Shown here: positions 12,610 to 25,420 of the stretch, one piece after another
Layout of the letters: every line of letters begins with the position of its first letter
Position numbering within the stretch: the stretch's first letter is position 1
NCBI GenBank assembly: GCA_036172665.1
Contig: CM069874.1
Location: forward strand, 25,875,946 to 25,939,945
Source of the DNA: Prosopocoilus inquinatus
Taxonomy: Eukaryota > Arthropoda > Insecta > Coleoptera > Lucanidae
Reading direction: 5' to 3'
DNA length: 64,000 nt
The notes under the pieces: model-generated
Told to the model about the DNA's origin: nothing
Database searches by the model: none
What the model saw: the letters and a program-made list of their open reading frames with translations, nothing else
Translations under genes and position numbers: made by a program

Positions 12610-13050
12610 TTGAAAACAAATGAATATTGTATTACAAGACACAAAGTGTTCGCAATGCAAAAGAAAGTCATAAGACTAATGATGGGAGTACCACTACAAA
12701 CATCGTGTAGGGAATTGTTCAAAGCTTTAGAAATATTACCTTTTCCTGCTTTGTATGTGTATTCTCTGATTATATTCACGAGAAAAAAATCCAGACAACC
12801 AAAAAGGTCAGATTTACATCAGTACAATACAAGAACAAACAACGAAATACAAGTTCCATTTTCAAGACTTACGGCAGGCCAACAGAACCCCAATTACATC
12901 GGACCAAAACTCTACAACAAACTGGTGACGTTGGATGGCGAATTTCAAAAATGTAGTATAAACACTTTCAAAACAAAGCTTAAGACCTTGCTGTTAAAAA
13001 ATTGCATTTACTCTGTAAATGAATTTTACGACTTCAAAATTAATAGTTAA
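12610..13050 (+). pseudogene. C-terminal tail of a non-LTR retrotransposon ORF2
   Basis: A 146-codon plus-strand frame ends in a TAA at 13048-13050. Its sequence order, QKKVIRLMMGVP then CRELFKALEILPFPALYVY, then HQYNTRTNNEIQVPFSRL and NPNYIGPKLYNKL, is the pattern found after the reverse transcriptase in many insect non-LTR (LINE, jockey-type and relatives) ORF2 proteins. No reverse transcriptase catalytic core is present, so this is a 5'-truncated insertion, typical of LINEs. An AATAAA occurs about 80 bases downstream (13129-13134). The clade cannot be fixed from this piece. Confidence 0.55.
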
Positions 13051-13204
13051 TTTACATTTATATATGCATATATACACTGACGAGTCCGATTATATTATAT
13101 TTGTGTTTTTGTACTGTATAATATGGACAATAAAGCATCACTCACTTATAAGTATTTACGAGCAAAATCTCAGCCCTATTGCTTGGTAAACTCATCATGA
13201 CACA

Positions 13205-13450
13205 CTCGGTATACTGGGTGTCTTTAAATTCCATGGACATGGATTAACTACAGATTTCCGAACCCAAAATAAGACGATTTAATCAAATTTATCTATACAT
13301 ATAGTTATAAACAAGTAATTCTATTTAAAAAGAGAAGCAATTAAAGTAAGGGTGGAAAGGGGCGAAGTAATTTCGACTTTCCAGAAAATAAACTGTAACT
13401 TGTGTCCAGCAACCCGTAAAAAAACAGGGTTGAGAAACTATTTTTCGCTT
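13205..13450. mobile_element. Single-arm copy of the 690-bp foldback family
   Basis: The text from ACTGGGTGTCTTTAAATTCC through GGACATGGATTAACTACAGA and AAAATAAGACGATTTAATCA to the AACAGGGTTG word (about 13427) matches one arm of the foldback at 45384-46075. The complementary arm is absent, so this is a half element. Confidence 0.55.
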
Positions 13451-13595
13451 TAATTCAAAAACCAAAAGTTTACAAACAAGGAAATCATGACTTAAGCTTT
13501 GCATAGATGAGTTAATCGAATTTGGTAAAAGGGATAGGAAAGAAATCTATTTCGTCGTTGATGTTAACGTAAGGATATCTTATTTTGTTTCTTCA

Positions 13596-13740
13596 TCACC
13601 TTCTGAACCCCCTTCTTTACGTTAGAGTATGTTTAATAAGTCGACAATTCTTCACCTTCTCAACCCTCATCTATACGTTACTCGAAAATTCAACACCTTC
13701 TCAACCCCCATCTTTACGTTACAGTATGTTCAATAACTCA
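13596..13740. repeat. Short tandem repeat, three degenerate units
   Basis: The phrase CACCTTCTCAACCCCCATCT followed by TTTACGTTA occurs three times with small changes at about 13596, 13651 and 13692, spaced 41-55 bases apart. Two of the units continue with AGTATGTT(T/C)AATAA. Confidence 0.6.
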
Positions 13741-13777
13741 ACAAATAAACTTCGTGTAATACGAAGAATAAATTCGT

Positions 13778-14059
13778 TTAGAGAGCAAAAACGTTTAATC
13801 TGAACCGATTTCTTTGATGGAATTTATTCTGTCGGCATTTCCTGTTATCGAAAAACACGGAATAGTTTACAGAAACGATTCGGGCGATTATTTCTTTAAA
13901 ACATACACCAGTCAGCACGCCAATAAGAATAAAATTTAACGGCTCCATTATCAACAGTATTCCTTCTGCTGGTTGATCACAATGTCGTCCAAAAATAGCA
14001 CCGAAATCTCTTGCCCCACGAGTTGCAGTTACAAGTGTATCACTGGAACGCTTCCGCAT
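13778..14059 (-). other. Possible first exon or chance frame in GC-richer block
   Basis: A 93-codon minus-strand frame contains an internal methionine followed by a hydrophobic stretch (MEPLNFILIGVLTGVCF), which could be a signal peptide or membrane anchor. The DNA upstream on the same strand (about 13970-14240) is unusually G+C-rich and CpG-bearing for this window, as a promoter or 5' UTR might be. No following exon was found and I do not recognise the protein. Confidence 0.15.
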
Positions 14060-14599
14060 CCCAAGACTGGTGCCTCGTCTGCCGAAGAAATTCTAGATTT
14101 TATTGTCTCCAAAATATTCACGTCCAGCGTCCGCGCTCGCGGGAATTCTTCGTGGTGTGGCGCTATGGCGAAATTAAATATAGTGGAGGCGCAGACAGTC
14201 GTTCACTGGAACGTGGGGGTTCATTGAACCGCCCGTTTTTAAAAACTTTAAATTGTCAATTAAAATGCGTTATCTCCTGCGGCACGTCGGGAAACAAATT
14301 CACTTTTTGTGTCACGCGAGCTATTGGATTTTGAATTGTTTATCTTGGTAATTATAGGTTGGAAGATGCATATTCGGTCACGTATACAAACGTAAAAGCT
14401 GAAAATAAAGCTAGCCAAAGCATGCTTGGAATGACTTAGATTCTTTGTGTTAGACTTAAAAATTGTAATACAAAATTTTCTGCATATTCCAAACATTTGG
14501 CAGTTTAGCCTCTAGTGCTAACATTTTTTTAAGCCTTCCGTGGCCAAACTCTGAAAAATAATAAAATAATCTAAGCGGGATAATTGATTTTTCACTTTA

Positions 14600-15030
14600 T
14601 ATGCGAATTTGTACATGAATCGATGAAGCGATCCATCGATAAAATATTGGAACGATGAAGCTACGCATTGATAATGTGATGGAGTGATGTGGCCATGAAT
14701 CTACGAAGTATATACCGATGAATTACTGAAGCACTGAAGCAATGGAACGATACAGCGTGTATGGATGAATCGATTGATCGGTGAAGTCATGGATTGGTGG
14801 ATAAATTAAACGATGGATAGATGAAGCGGTAGTCCGATGAATTAACGAAGAGATGGATGGACGGAGCAAATGGATGAATGAAGTGATAGATCGACAAAGC
14901 GAAGGATTAGTTGAATCGATGATGGATAAGTGAAGTCTTGGATCGATGACGCTGTAGAATTGATATACGATGAATCAAAGAAACGATGGATTGATGAAAC
15001 GATGAACTGATGATCCGATGTATCGACAAA
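14600..15030. repeat. Degenerate GATGAA/GATGGAT satellite
   Basis: About 430 bp are made of loosely repeated words such as GATGAATCGATGAAGCGATG, ATGGATGAAT and GATGGATTGATGAAACGATG, with no strict unit. The same composition reappears at 15672-15750, as if an old tract had been split by the sequence between (15050-15660), which includes a terminus-like ACAGGGTGACTACGTG at about 15099. Confidence 0.65.
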
Positions 15031-15671
15031 TTAACATGGCCTACTGGAATGCTAAAGATCGTGAATGACTTATTTATTTATCCAGTTTTGCGCATGTACA
15101 GGGTGACTACGTGAGAATTCCTACCCCCTTTAATTTTAGGAAAAAATGCTTAATACAAAACTTAAAGGGACTAATTCAAAGTTTCTCGATCTGCTCACAA
15201 AAAAAAAACAATTGATGGTCGGATAAACGAGATATATACTAAACTTAAATTTTTCTTAATGGAACACTGTATATTATTACGTATTACGATTCTAAAGTAA
15301 ATTCTAATGGGCTTGTATGTATAATAAAGCTAATAATGTAGAAGGTGTCTATAAAATAATTCCTACTTATTTTTTTATTTTTGATTTTTAGAAAGAAACA
15401 AAGATAAAAGAAGTTGCAGAATTTATTTCAGTACTGCTCAGATTTTAACAAAAAAAAAAACAATTGAACGTCGGATACCCAAATAAATAAACGTAGTTCT
15501 GGTTTTAAATAAAATAACATCAAATAAATTTTTAACATTAACATATTAAGTCGGTTTAGATGTTTTCTAAAAATTAACTTTTAAACTAGAAACGAATTTA
15601 ACTTAAAGGAATGTCTGAAAATTTAACGTAAAACATATTTAATCATACCAACATATCTATTATTGTTATAT

Positions 15672-15750
15672 TGATTTTCTGGATCAATGAAGTGATGGAT
15701 CTATGCAACGAGAGACTGATGAAGCGATTAAACTATGGATCAGTTAAATT
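15672..15750. repeat. Second piece of the GATGAA satellite
   Basis: Words such as GGATCAATGAAGTGATGGAT and ACTGATGAAGCGATT match the tract at 14600-15030 in style and strand. Confidence 0.5.
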
Positions 15751-16341
15751 TTGATTTTCATAAACATGACTGGAGAAGCTCAAGCGAAATGTTTGTCGTC
15801 ACAGAGGTAATTAAGTTACTCCAATGATAAAAACCCCAAAAATTTAAAATGTAAATAAAATAAATAGTAAATGATAAATTATCATTTTTAGTTCATAATT
15901 CAAGAAAATATCTACAAACACTTACATTCATTTGAAGTTTTTTAGTTACCCCCCCTTGGGTACGAAAGCGTTCAGAAGTTGACTCGAAAATAAAGGATTA
16001 AAGAAAATTTATTAAATATATAACTGTAAATGACAGATGCTTCTACAAATGGAAAGAGCAAAACAATGTTGACTTATGAATCAAGGAAACAGAGGAGGGC
16101 AGCATGTAAGACATAGATATCCGGTCGACGAGAAACACTTTTTGATAATTAATTAGTCGACATTGTTTGCATATCTGAAACTGTTACAAGCTAGAGACCG
16201 CGAATCTTGCTAGGCTCCAGGATAAATAGTGTTTGAAAATTTTCAGAAAAATTGATTGCCAGGAATAATAGAAAAAAAAACAAGGAAAAAAGAAAACGTA
16301 AATTTTTGGAAACATTGATGCCTTCATACTTTAGTATTTCT

Positions 16342-16600
16342 TTGCTATGCATATGAAAAGCATACATGCAAAATTTGATAAGTCAAGAATGACGAATTTC
16401 GAGTTAGACATAAAATCAAGGGTTTATTATTCAGTTGCATTGTCCGGTAATTCCTCATATATTACGATATATTATACAAGAAATAAATGAATTAGGCCTC
16501 ACCAGACGATTCATATCAATAATAAGCCCTTGATTTCATGTCTAACTCGAAATTCGTTATTTTTTGACTTATCAAGTTTTGCGTGAATGCTTTCGTATGT
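16342..16600. mobile_element. MITE-like hairpin with ~60-90-bp arms
   Basis: The left arm (TTGATAAGTCAAGAATGACG then AATTTCGAGTTAGACAT and AAATCAAGGG) is repeated in reverse complement at 16521-16580 (CCCTTGATTTCATGTCTAAC then TCGAAATTCGTTATTTTTTG and ACTTATCAAG). Homology weakens outward but still includes the CATATGAAAAGCAT region. No coding capacity. Confidence 0.65.
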
Positions 16601-17439
16601 AGTTTGAAAAGCAAATGAAGTTATTGGTTATTACCAAATTATTATTATTTACCAAATAGTTAATCAATTATAATAAGATGTAGCTAGAAGTACGCAGGGT
16701 GGGAATATCTAATAAAATAAACATCGGTGTTAAAACAAAAACATCGATCTATGAAAATATCGATTATAAAATATATCGGAAAACGAAAAAATAAAAAAAC
16801 TATTCCGAAAATTAGAAAAAATAAAATCAATTCTGAAAAAAAAACGACTAATACATAAGTTGTATAAAAACAACGAAGAAAGTACAGAAAAAAAAACAAA
16901 CAACAACATGGACATATCTCAGAGGGAAGCGGAAAACGAGATAAAAATAAATCTAAAGTAAAAAGGGTGTTCCAAAAAGCCAATTGTTTCGCCCTATGAA
17001 GAAAAAACTGAAGAAAGAGAGTTTTGCCCTAAATTTTCTGTTTTTTTTTTCGAAGCCTTAAAACACTAACTACAATCTGCACCACTGTAAAAAAATCACA
17101 TTCAAGAAAATTGTGCCTCTCACTAATAAAAAAAGGAGAGAACTGCCGATTGCCTCGATGTCTTCGAATGCCTAAGATGGAATAATTCTAAGTATTTGCT
17201 TCTCCCATCTCGACTTTGTACGCATTAAAAAAAAAGATTTTACTTTTTTGTACCAAATTTACATTCTATTTTTCTTTGTTTAAAAAAATAATCAATAAAT
17301 CATCTCATTGTTATTAACATAATTACACAAATCTCAAGTAATTTTTTAACGCCCATGCGTATTAAGACACTTTACGCGACATTACTCATCCAAGGCATTA
17401 CTTGGTGCTTTTATTAAACCTCCACGTCATTTACAAGAG

Positions 17440-17830
17440 CCACTGTTTGTTTTATCAGCGTGGTTGTTGTTTAGAAACGCACAACTTAGTTTATCAAATA
17501 TGTATCTAAAGCAAACATTTATAATCAGTAAACGTCGTCGTCAAAGTGTATCATTTGCTCTCCCTTCGTCCAACAAATACCCAAACTCTGCAAATTAAGA
17601 TTTCCTTGCACTTCCGGATTGGCCTACAACTTGGTTTGGTTCCAACCACTGTTTGTTTTCTTAACGTAGTTGTTGTCTATGGACGCACAAGTAAACATTT
17701 AAGTACAATTAGTAAACGATGTCGTCAGAGTATATCATTTTGTCCCACAAATACATAAATAATTTGCTCTGCAAATGAAGTGCAGTTCCGGGTTGGTTTT
17801 CAATTTACTCGTAGTTTGAGCGAGATAGAT
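17440..17830. repeat. Tandem duplication, unit about 206 bp
   Basis: CCACTGTTTGTTTTATCAGC then GTGGTTGTTGTTTAGAAACG at 17440 recurs as CCACTGTTTGTTTTCTTAAC then GTAGTTGTTGTCTATGGACG at 17646. The similarity continues through the AGTAAACGTCGTCGTCA / AGTAAACGATGTCGTCA words. No coding function is evident. Confidence 0.6.
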
Positions 17831-18796
17831 CTTGGAAACCATAATCATTATTCTTATGACGATGAAATAGGGTCTTGGAAATAGTTACGTCAGTGTATTA
17901 TCGTTATCGGTTGAAAGAAAACTGTTGAGTTTGTTTAAGGATAACATTAAGACGAATTTTTATCTGCTGCCGTCAGCTGAATTTACAGTCAATGTGTATA
18001 ATAAAAAATGCTGTAAAAGTACCTGCCTGTGTGATTTTAATATTAATTCTTTATGCTTTAAACTATTCTTTTACTATTTGATATTGCAGTACGCTGTGAA
18101 AGTATAGTGAGAATATGGTACTTATGTAACTAAATTTTGACAGTACGTACAGTTGTGAGCAACAAACTTTGGTCTTCATGGATTGTCAAAAATTGGTACC
18201 TGACTTGTATTTTACTAAAAGTAAGGAGAATGACGTCTTAATTTTCTTAAAAATTCAAATTGTTTTCGATCTTTTCTTGGAAAATTATCTGAAAATGCTA
18301 ACTTCTGGAATCGAAACTGACGACCAAAATTTAATGCTCGCGATTGTACCTATATGTCATCTCGATTTAGGTTTGAAGATTACTCTGAATTAGGCAATGT
18401 TTTTCATTGCGAGATCTGTTCACGTCCGAATTTATATATGTTAACACCGCTTAATTTGACGTAAGTTATAATATACTAAGGAAGGAAAATGTTATCGCCA
18501 GGAAAAATACACAGTGAAAGAGGTTAATAGGGACATAACATAATAAGACCGAAACGTACGTTGACTGTTTATTTTTGCTTGCCAGTTATGCAGCTTATGC
18601 AACTCCTTTCATTGTAAGTTATAATGACATTTATCTGATTTATCATTATACCCAATCTACTAACTTGAAATCACAGCCTACTGTTCTAGGAAATACAGTT
18701 TTTTTTCAACTGTTGCTATGAAATCTTAGCTTTATAAAGTCAAGACGCTTAAGCTAAGATATCCCGTCCAAATTTCTACAAACCATCCAGTGGTAA

Positions 18797-19092
18797 AGGT
18801 AGCTTTACACGATGCCTTATTTCTTGCATCTTGATGCATGCGTTCATAACGCAATAATATGCATGCGTGATTTTATAGCGCAGTGCACTATTTTCTGAGA
18901 GACAAGGTGACGCAAGCAAGAACTCCAAAAAGCTCTGCGTCCATTATGATATCCGCAGTGAAACCAACTCTCGTATAAATATGTTCACACATATTTAAGA
19001 CGCATGCATTTCTTGCGTCCTATTGCATGCGTAGATGCATCCAATTAGCGCTTGCGTTGTCGCACGAAATGAGGCATCGTGTAAAGCTAGCT
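18797..19092. mobile_element. MITE with 20-bp terminal inverted repeats and TAA duplication
   Basis: The left terminus AGGTAGCTTTACACGATGCC and the reverse complement of the right terminus, AGCTAGCTTTACACGATGCC, differ at one base. The element is flanked on both sides by TAA (18794-18796 and 19093-19095). A 3-bp TTA/TAA target duplication with short inverted repeats is typical of PIF/Harbinger-derived MITEs (family knowledge); the assignment is inference. Confidence 0.7.
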
Positions 19093-19099
19093 TAAGGGA

Positions 19100-21500
19100 A
19101 TGGTTTATACACATAAGTTAGCGTCCAAAAATGCATTGTATTAATAATTCTTTCTAGTGGCAATTGTTACTACAGCAATACACTGAATGTTACAGTTAAT
19201 TTGTAATGAATAACCGGGTCTAAATAAAATAATCTAAATTTAAAAATATCTTCACATGATATTGCGCATCAAACTGTGAATAAAAGAAATATTTATATAC
19301 AAATGGAAGTAGGTGAACACTGTATGGACAATATTAAATTTCATCCTATTATTACTGCATGGCCAATTTCATTATTCTCGTTAATCCATCTGCTACATTT
19401 TAGGTGTCTGTGTTCTCGAATGGACCAAATTGCATTCATGGTTTACGACGTTATCATTCGTATATTTGAACTATGACCTGTCTACTTTAATTCCGAAACT
19501 TTAAACCTGTTCACTTTTTGAAGTTATCTCTTATACATTTCATAGACACAAAAGAAAAGAAGGTGCGAGGTCAGGTATACGACCATTTTTTTGTTTCCTT
19601 TCAATTCTATCCTTTCCTGGAAATCATCGTGCACGTGGTACGCAGGTAAGTTATAATAAACATCCAGAATTGATGTCCCGCAATAATCATTCCAGGAACG
19701 TTCTTAATGTTTATACGATTAGCCGTTCTTATCACTACCCATTCGTATCTTTTAAATAAATAGAACGGGAGGTTTATTTACACGGTTCGTTTTCCTGTAC
19801 TGTTTCTTTAATCGAAAGGAAGTGCGTCCTTATCATTTCAGGTCAGAAAACCCACATGCTTCGTACTTGCTTGATTATTGACATGAAATCCAACGACCTC
19901 ACAATACTTGTTAACCGTTGACTTGGCGGATTGTTTAATTTGGTTTTGTACACGATTCAGAATGAGTTATTTAAGAATCTGGCGCAAAATGAAACTCCAA
20001 GGCTGAAATACTAAATCTGCAATTAATTTCAATATTACTTTTTAAAGAATTAATGCAAGGATATACGTAAATAAAAGAGTGGGTGAAACTAGAATATAAT
20101 AATTAACTTTAATAAAGTTGTTCATTAAGGACATGGAGCAAATTTATTTATTTATAAAGTCTAAGTATTAAAAGTCTAGATATTGAGCCCTAAATAACTT
20201 CGATGTTCAAATTTTATTTTATTTTTCTAAAATTACTTAATTTTTCTGCCTTAAATAAAATATGTGTTCATAAAAATCTCTTTTTAAATTACTTTCTAGC
20301 ACAATTATTTTAATAAACTATTTTAAAAATTGGCTACTTTTACTTAAAAGTTTTCCATTTATCTAGTCACTGATCTCAATGATGATCCTATCACTCTTTC
20401 TTTTTTAGTTTTACTTTCGTTATGGCTTCTTTTTTTATCAATTTTTATTACATATATGCATTCTTGTGGAATTTAAACTTTTTCTTTTGACCCGAAATAT
20501 GTTTTTAACAATAGGAACTTTTTCAGTTTTCATTCTTTATAAATGAATTATGTACGTAAGTGTTCCTTCCAGTAATGTGTAGCAACAATTCCGCTACCTA
20601 ACTATTAAATTTTTTTCTTTTCTGAATGTTCCAAGTCAGATACATCGTTTTGATACAATCAACTTCTCTTCTACGGTCAATAAAATTGTCAACAATACTA
20701 CTAGAATCTAGAAACTAGAATCGTGTAATTTTCCTGTCAAGAGGAATATACCACAAGATTATAAATAGTTTACTCAAAGCTAATACAATTCCAACTGGTA
20801 TCAGGACAATTGCATCCCCCTACACATTTTTTCGATATACAGAGCGTCCGGTGGCACCACAGCCGCAGTTTAATAAGGTATTGCTAAGATCATATAAAGT
20901 CAAAAATTTATTATCTACACCTGTTTGCAACTCATTCGTAACAGATATACAAGATGAGCTAAAATGTGTAAGGCTAAAATTAGATAAGCACTCCTAACTT
21001 AATAAACGTATTAAGGAAACAATCAATTTGAATCTAGTAGGGTCCCTAAATTTGACTGACATTTAACATGTTGGAGAGGGTTTGGAAACGCAGTGTCAGT
21101 TTCGCCATTTTGCGAGCTCCATTCGATTACAAAATAGCAAAACTATTTTTTATTCTTTCTAATCTAGTAACTTAGTGAGAAATTACTGTGGACAGTCATA
21201 TCAAATTAGGTCAGTCTATAAAACTTGAAATTAATAATGAAAATGACGTGTTTCCGAACCCTTTCCGACATGTTGAAATGTTAATAAAAGTTAGGGACCG
21301 TACAACCTAGTACAACAAAAATTACCCAAAATGCCCACCTAATTTTTGTGTATACATTTTAACCCTTAACACCGTTAACACCTTACGAATGAGTGTTGGA
21401 CGTACCATTACTATCATAAAAAACTTGGACACGGCTTTCTTGGCTGCGTAAATTCCCATTTACAATGCCAGTTTAACTTCAAGTCAATGTAAGTGGAAGG
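19100..21500. other. AT-rich intergenic DNA, no gene seen
   Basis: Frames are short (66 codons or fewer) and without recognisable domains. No structured repeat was recognised. Confidence 0.4.
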
Positions 21501-21530
21501 GAGTGAATGACAGCTGGCAAAGAAAAAGTA

Positions 21531-21575
21531 ACTGTCGACGTATGTTTCGGTCTTATTACACCTCATCAGGACAGT
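21531..21575 (-). ncRNA. Hammerhead ribozyme, complete type I core
   Basis: On the minus strand, 5' to 3': stem I strand ACTGTC (21575-21570); core CTGATGA (21569-21563); stem II GGT...ACC with an 8-base loop; GAA; a 2-bp stem III (A-C paired with G-T) closed by loop ATAC; cleavage base C17 (21537); then GACAGT (21536-21531), which pairs perfectly over 6 bp with the first strand. Every invariant hammerhead position is present. The very short stem III with a tetraloop is the architecture known from ribozymes of Penelope-like elements and metazoan retrozymes. Predicted cleavage lies between 21537 and 21536. Stem II is short (3 bp). No surrounding element was delimited. Confidence 0.75.
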
Positions 21576-21699
21576 ATAACCAAGGTATAAAGTGTGACAA
21601 CTTGGAGATAAATGAAATGCTTATTCTTTGCAATAATCAGGGGGCCCCATTTTCGAATTCGAACAGTATAGTACAGACGAAAATGCAATCATAATACAG

Positions 21700-24600
21700 A
21701 AACAAATAGACATGTCAATTTTTTATACATAAAAGAAAACAATAAGTTATAAGTGTCATCAAAGAGAAAATTTGCACTTACAGATACCAAAACAGGTGGT
21801 GTTACTAAATAAGTAGATGCAATTCATAATTTAAATCTAAAGAAATATCAATACAGAATATTACAAATGTCTTCAACGAAGAAAGTTTTTTTTTTCTAAT
21901 TCTGCTATTCACTTGCGAAAATATTATTTTAGCTTAGACTACTTTATCTGTTTTATAATTACAGAGGAAAATAAGTTTATTTTTAACAAAATGTTGCACA
22001 TATTTTCATTTGCACATTTCTTAAAAAAATATGTCTAAGGGATCGAAAATGTGCAGGTACGCACCTGATCACTGTCATCTTAAGTCATGTGGTGACCCCT
22101 CCCTTTTGGATTTGGGGGGCCCCTCAGGAAAGTTAATTATATACAAATTATATATCATAAATACATATTTATGGTGCCTATACAAAGAGGCTTAACGATC
22201 AGTGTTATTGGATCAGAGTAAAATATAGATCTTGAAAAAAATTAAGAAAAAAAATACTGAAAAGTACAGTCCAAAAAAATTAACAAAAAAATCTTTATCA
22301 AGGCGTGATATGAATTAAGAATCAGGTGGGCCATCGCTTGATGAACGGAGAAAACAATTTTAATCTAATATCTTGTAATGTATTTGCATATCATTTTACC
22401 AACAAAAACCTGCCTACTAACTTCGAGTAAGTTTCAATTGAAAATATAAAATCAAGGTATGAAATCAAAAATCGGCTGCATCATTTCACAATCGTTATTA
22501 TTTGATAATAAAATGGAGCTGGTCCTTAACGATTCATATTATTACAAGCAGGGGAAAAACTAAAAGAATTCGGAAAAATTAAAAGAAAATGCCGAAAAGC
22601 ACCGTTCAAAAAAAATTAAAAAATTTATTGTGATACAAATGACTTTTTTATGTGCAAAACGACCTATTTCGTCAAGTCATTTTCTTTGAGAATGTCACTT
22701 CCGATACTCATCATTCAAAATCATTGTAGGCACAAAAATTACAAACACAAGCTTCCGCAAAATTAAGTTAACTTTCTTGATTTGTACTGATTTTCTTTTC
22801 TTGGTACATAATAAATGCAAAATTTCTTTGTTCTACCCTTAACGTGCAGTTGTCAATCGGAGCGCCTTCGAGACAGGGGTCTTGGGCTTGGGCCCAGCAG
22901 GCCCATGCGTAAAGATGGCACTGTTCCTGATTCATTCTAACTTACTTCATTATTTCCAGATGTTTAATAATTGTGAAAGGTAAACAGGTCTTAAGTTTTC
23001 TAATTTTTTTAACTTTTCTAATGAACATTCCTATGGTAGTTAATTAATTTATAGGCAAAGTTACGACATCCTGTAATATGTTAACGTTGAGTACATTTTT
23101 GCGGAATTTCTTGGTATTTTATTTCTAAAAATTTAATTTCTTGATTTTACTCCAAAAAAAGTGTAACGAACAGTAATTTTCTTAAGAAAACTTTTACATT
23201 TTGTGAACTATGTTATCATGTTAACATAAAAAGTTAGATCAGTGGGTCCCAAAGTGGTTCCTAAGAACCCTTGGGGGTAATGAACCGTAGGTAGGTAAAT
23301 TTTCTTAAGAAAACTTTTACATTTCCTGAACAAATATTCACAAGTTAACATAAACTATGGTATATATTCCTGTTAAGACAATGGTTTCAATGGAACAGCC
23401 GAGTGGGTTCGTGGCAAATTAAAATTAATTTGGGGGTGCACGAAGACATCAAGGTTAAATTTGTAATTTTGCTGTTATACAGTTGTGCAGTTATTTCACT
23501 TGTGGGATCATGATCAGATTTTTGCTGTGAGGAGAGGGTCCAAGAGTATAAGTTTGGAAACCACACCAACATACAATAAAGAAAATTTTAGGGTAATCTA
23601 TACCCTATTTTTTTTTTTGTTTCATAGTTTCTTAGTTTGTTTGTTTTTAATTGTAGGCATTAATATTTAATATTTTGTGTTATTTTTTTGTCAAGGTTTA
23701 GATAGAAGAACAGAATTTACTGAATTTCACCTTGTGATTGTGTTATTTTTCCTTTTGTTTCTTAGATTTATATTTTTTTTTCTTCTTACAACACAAAGTC
23801 TATTACTATTATTATTAAGAAATGTATGTCTCACTTTTCTTGAAATTGTAATTTCCCAGCATAAACATAACTGTAGTTTTTATAATCAAGTTTCTCTTAG
23901 ACCCGGTATTATAAATGAACGTTAACTTTAACTCCCAGTTTTTTGTCAGAACAACAATTGTGTTCACAATTGTTACTATGGGAATAGGTAAACCAATAGT
24001 GGCTCGTGTTCTATAACTTATTAACGGGCTGCTAAAATTTAGGGGTCCTTTAAAATTTAAAACACAGTTCTATGATTGGTTGTTACCGTAGCAACAAGAT
24101 TTAACAGCTCTTTAAATTTAACGCTTTTGATATAGTAGAATAGACCCCAGTTGAGGCTAAGTTGCCTTTACAATACCGCCCCCTAGGGCCTCTTTCTCAG
24201 ATGTAGTTTAACTTTAATCTTCAGTTTATCTCTATAGAAACAATTGTTTATATAATTGTTACTATAGGAACAAATGGAAGAGAGAAACTGTTAGTGAGAA
24301 AACGTGCCCTAGACTCTGTATACGTACACAAACAATATTTGTTTTGACGATAAAAAAAATGCAATTAACTTACCAAAATGGACTAGTAGGGGATGATTGT
24401 AAAACAGACCTTCTAGGAGGGCTCTGGGGATCGGTGAATTTAAAAATCGACATTATCTAAGCAAAGTTAACAATAGTAACAGTCACAAAGATTTTTTTAA
24501 ATGTAGGTAAATCCTAGGAGTCCTTTTTGAATTTTCGCCGCATTTTAAGTCAAAATTGGTCCACATAAATTACAAATCGTCCACACAATCAAAACTAAAA

Positions 24601-25400
24601 ATGCTCAGAGGCCATTCAATCTTGGACACAAAATAAAATTAGCCTCGGAAATTTTTGGCACGTAGAAACAAACTGAAACTCTAACAAACTCCCCAACGTC
24701 CTGAACTCTACTGAAAATTGATAAACAAATCGGGCAGCTTCAGCGGTTGCTTCTGGACCACCGAAGCTAGCAAAGACGTGCGTATGCTCGTTTTTACACG
24801 CATGGAGAACCGTGCGTAAAGAGATCGGACGTTGGAGTGACGTTTGTCTGAAAACTTATAAGACGAGCGTATCGATTTAGTTTCTAAACACGTGGGTAGG
24901 AAAATTTAATATACGCTTGATAGGCTTATATTATGTACAAAGGAAATAAACAAACGGCACCACGTGCATTTAGATGCAAATCAAAGTACCCCAAGAACTA
25001 GGTTAGGTATAATTTGTAAGTTCAAAATTTAACTTTTAAATACCTATGTCACTATATTTAATTAATGCACCTAATAATACAACGATAATTTATTCTAGGT
25101 TCTAAGAACTGAAATAGTAACAAATAAAACGCAGGTACGACCGTTAAAAAAAAATTAAGATAAGGGGTTTACTTACTATTCCAGTACATTTAAAGTTAAT
25201 TCTGTAACATCTGGGACTTCTTCAACATTCATTTCGCCGCACTTACTTTAAAAACCCTTTTAAAATATCTGCTTAAAATTCCTGGACCGTTGCACTGACA
25301 TTAAAACACCTTTTAATTCGTGTGTTGTGATTGGTCGGTTACTTGGACACTCATGCTTGCAACTGAAATACCTTGCAAAAATGTTACTAAAAAAAAATTA
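21700..25400. other. AT-rich intergenic DNA, no gene seen; one short direct repeat
   Basis: No supported gene. A repeat of about 60 bp (AATTTTCTTAAGAAAACTTT then TACATTT) occurs at about 23176 and again at about 23298 in the same orientation. A G+C-richer stretch with CpGs lies at about 24740-24900, possibly a promoter or old coding remnant, but no frame stands out. Confidence 0.4.
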
Positions 25401-25420
25401 AAATACTAAATCTTTATCAT

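Noticed and set aside
16684..16983. Phenylalanine-rich 99-codon minus-strand frame
   Set aside because: Low-complexity translation of A-rich DNA with no domain.
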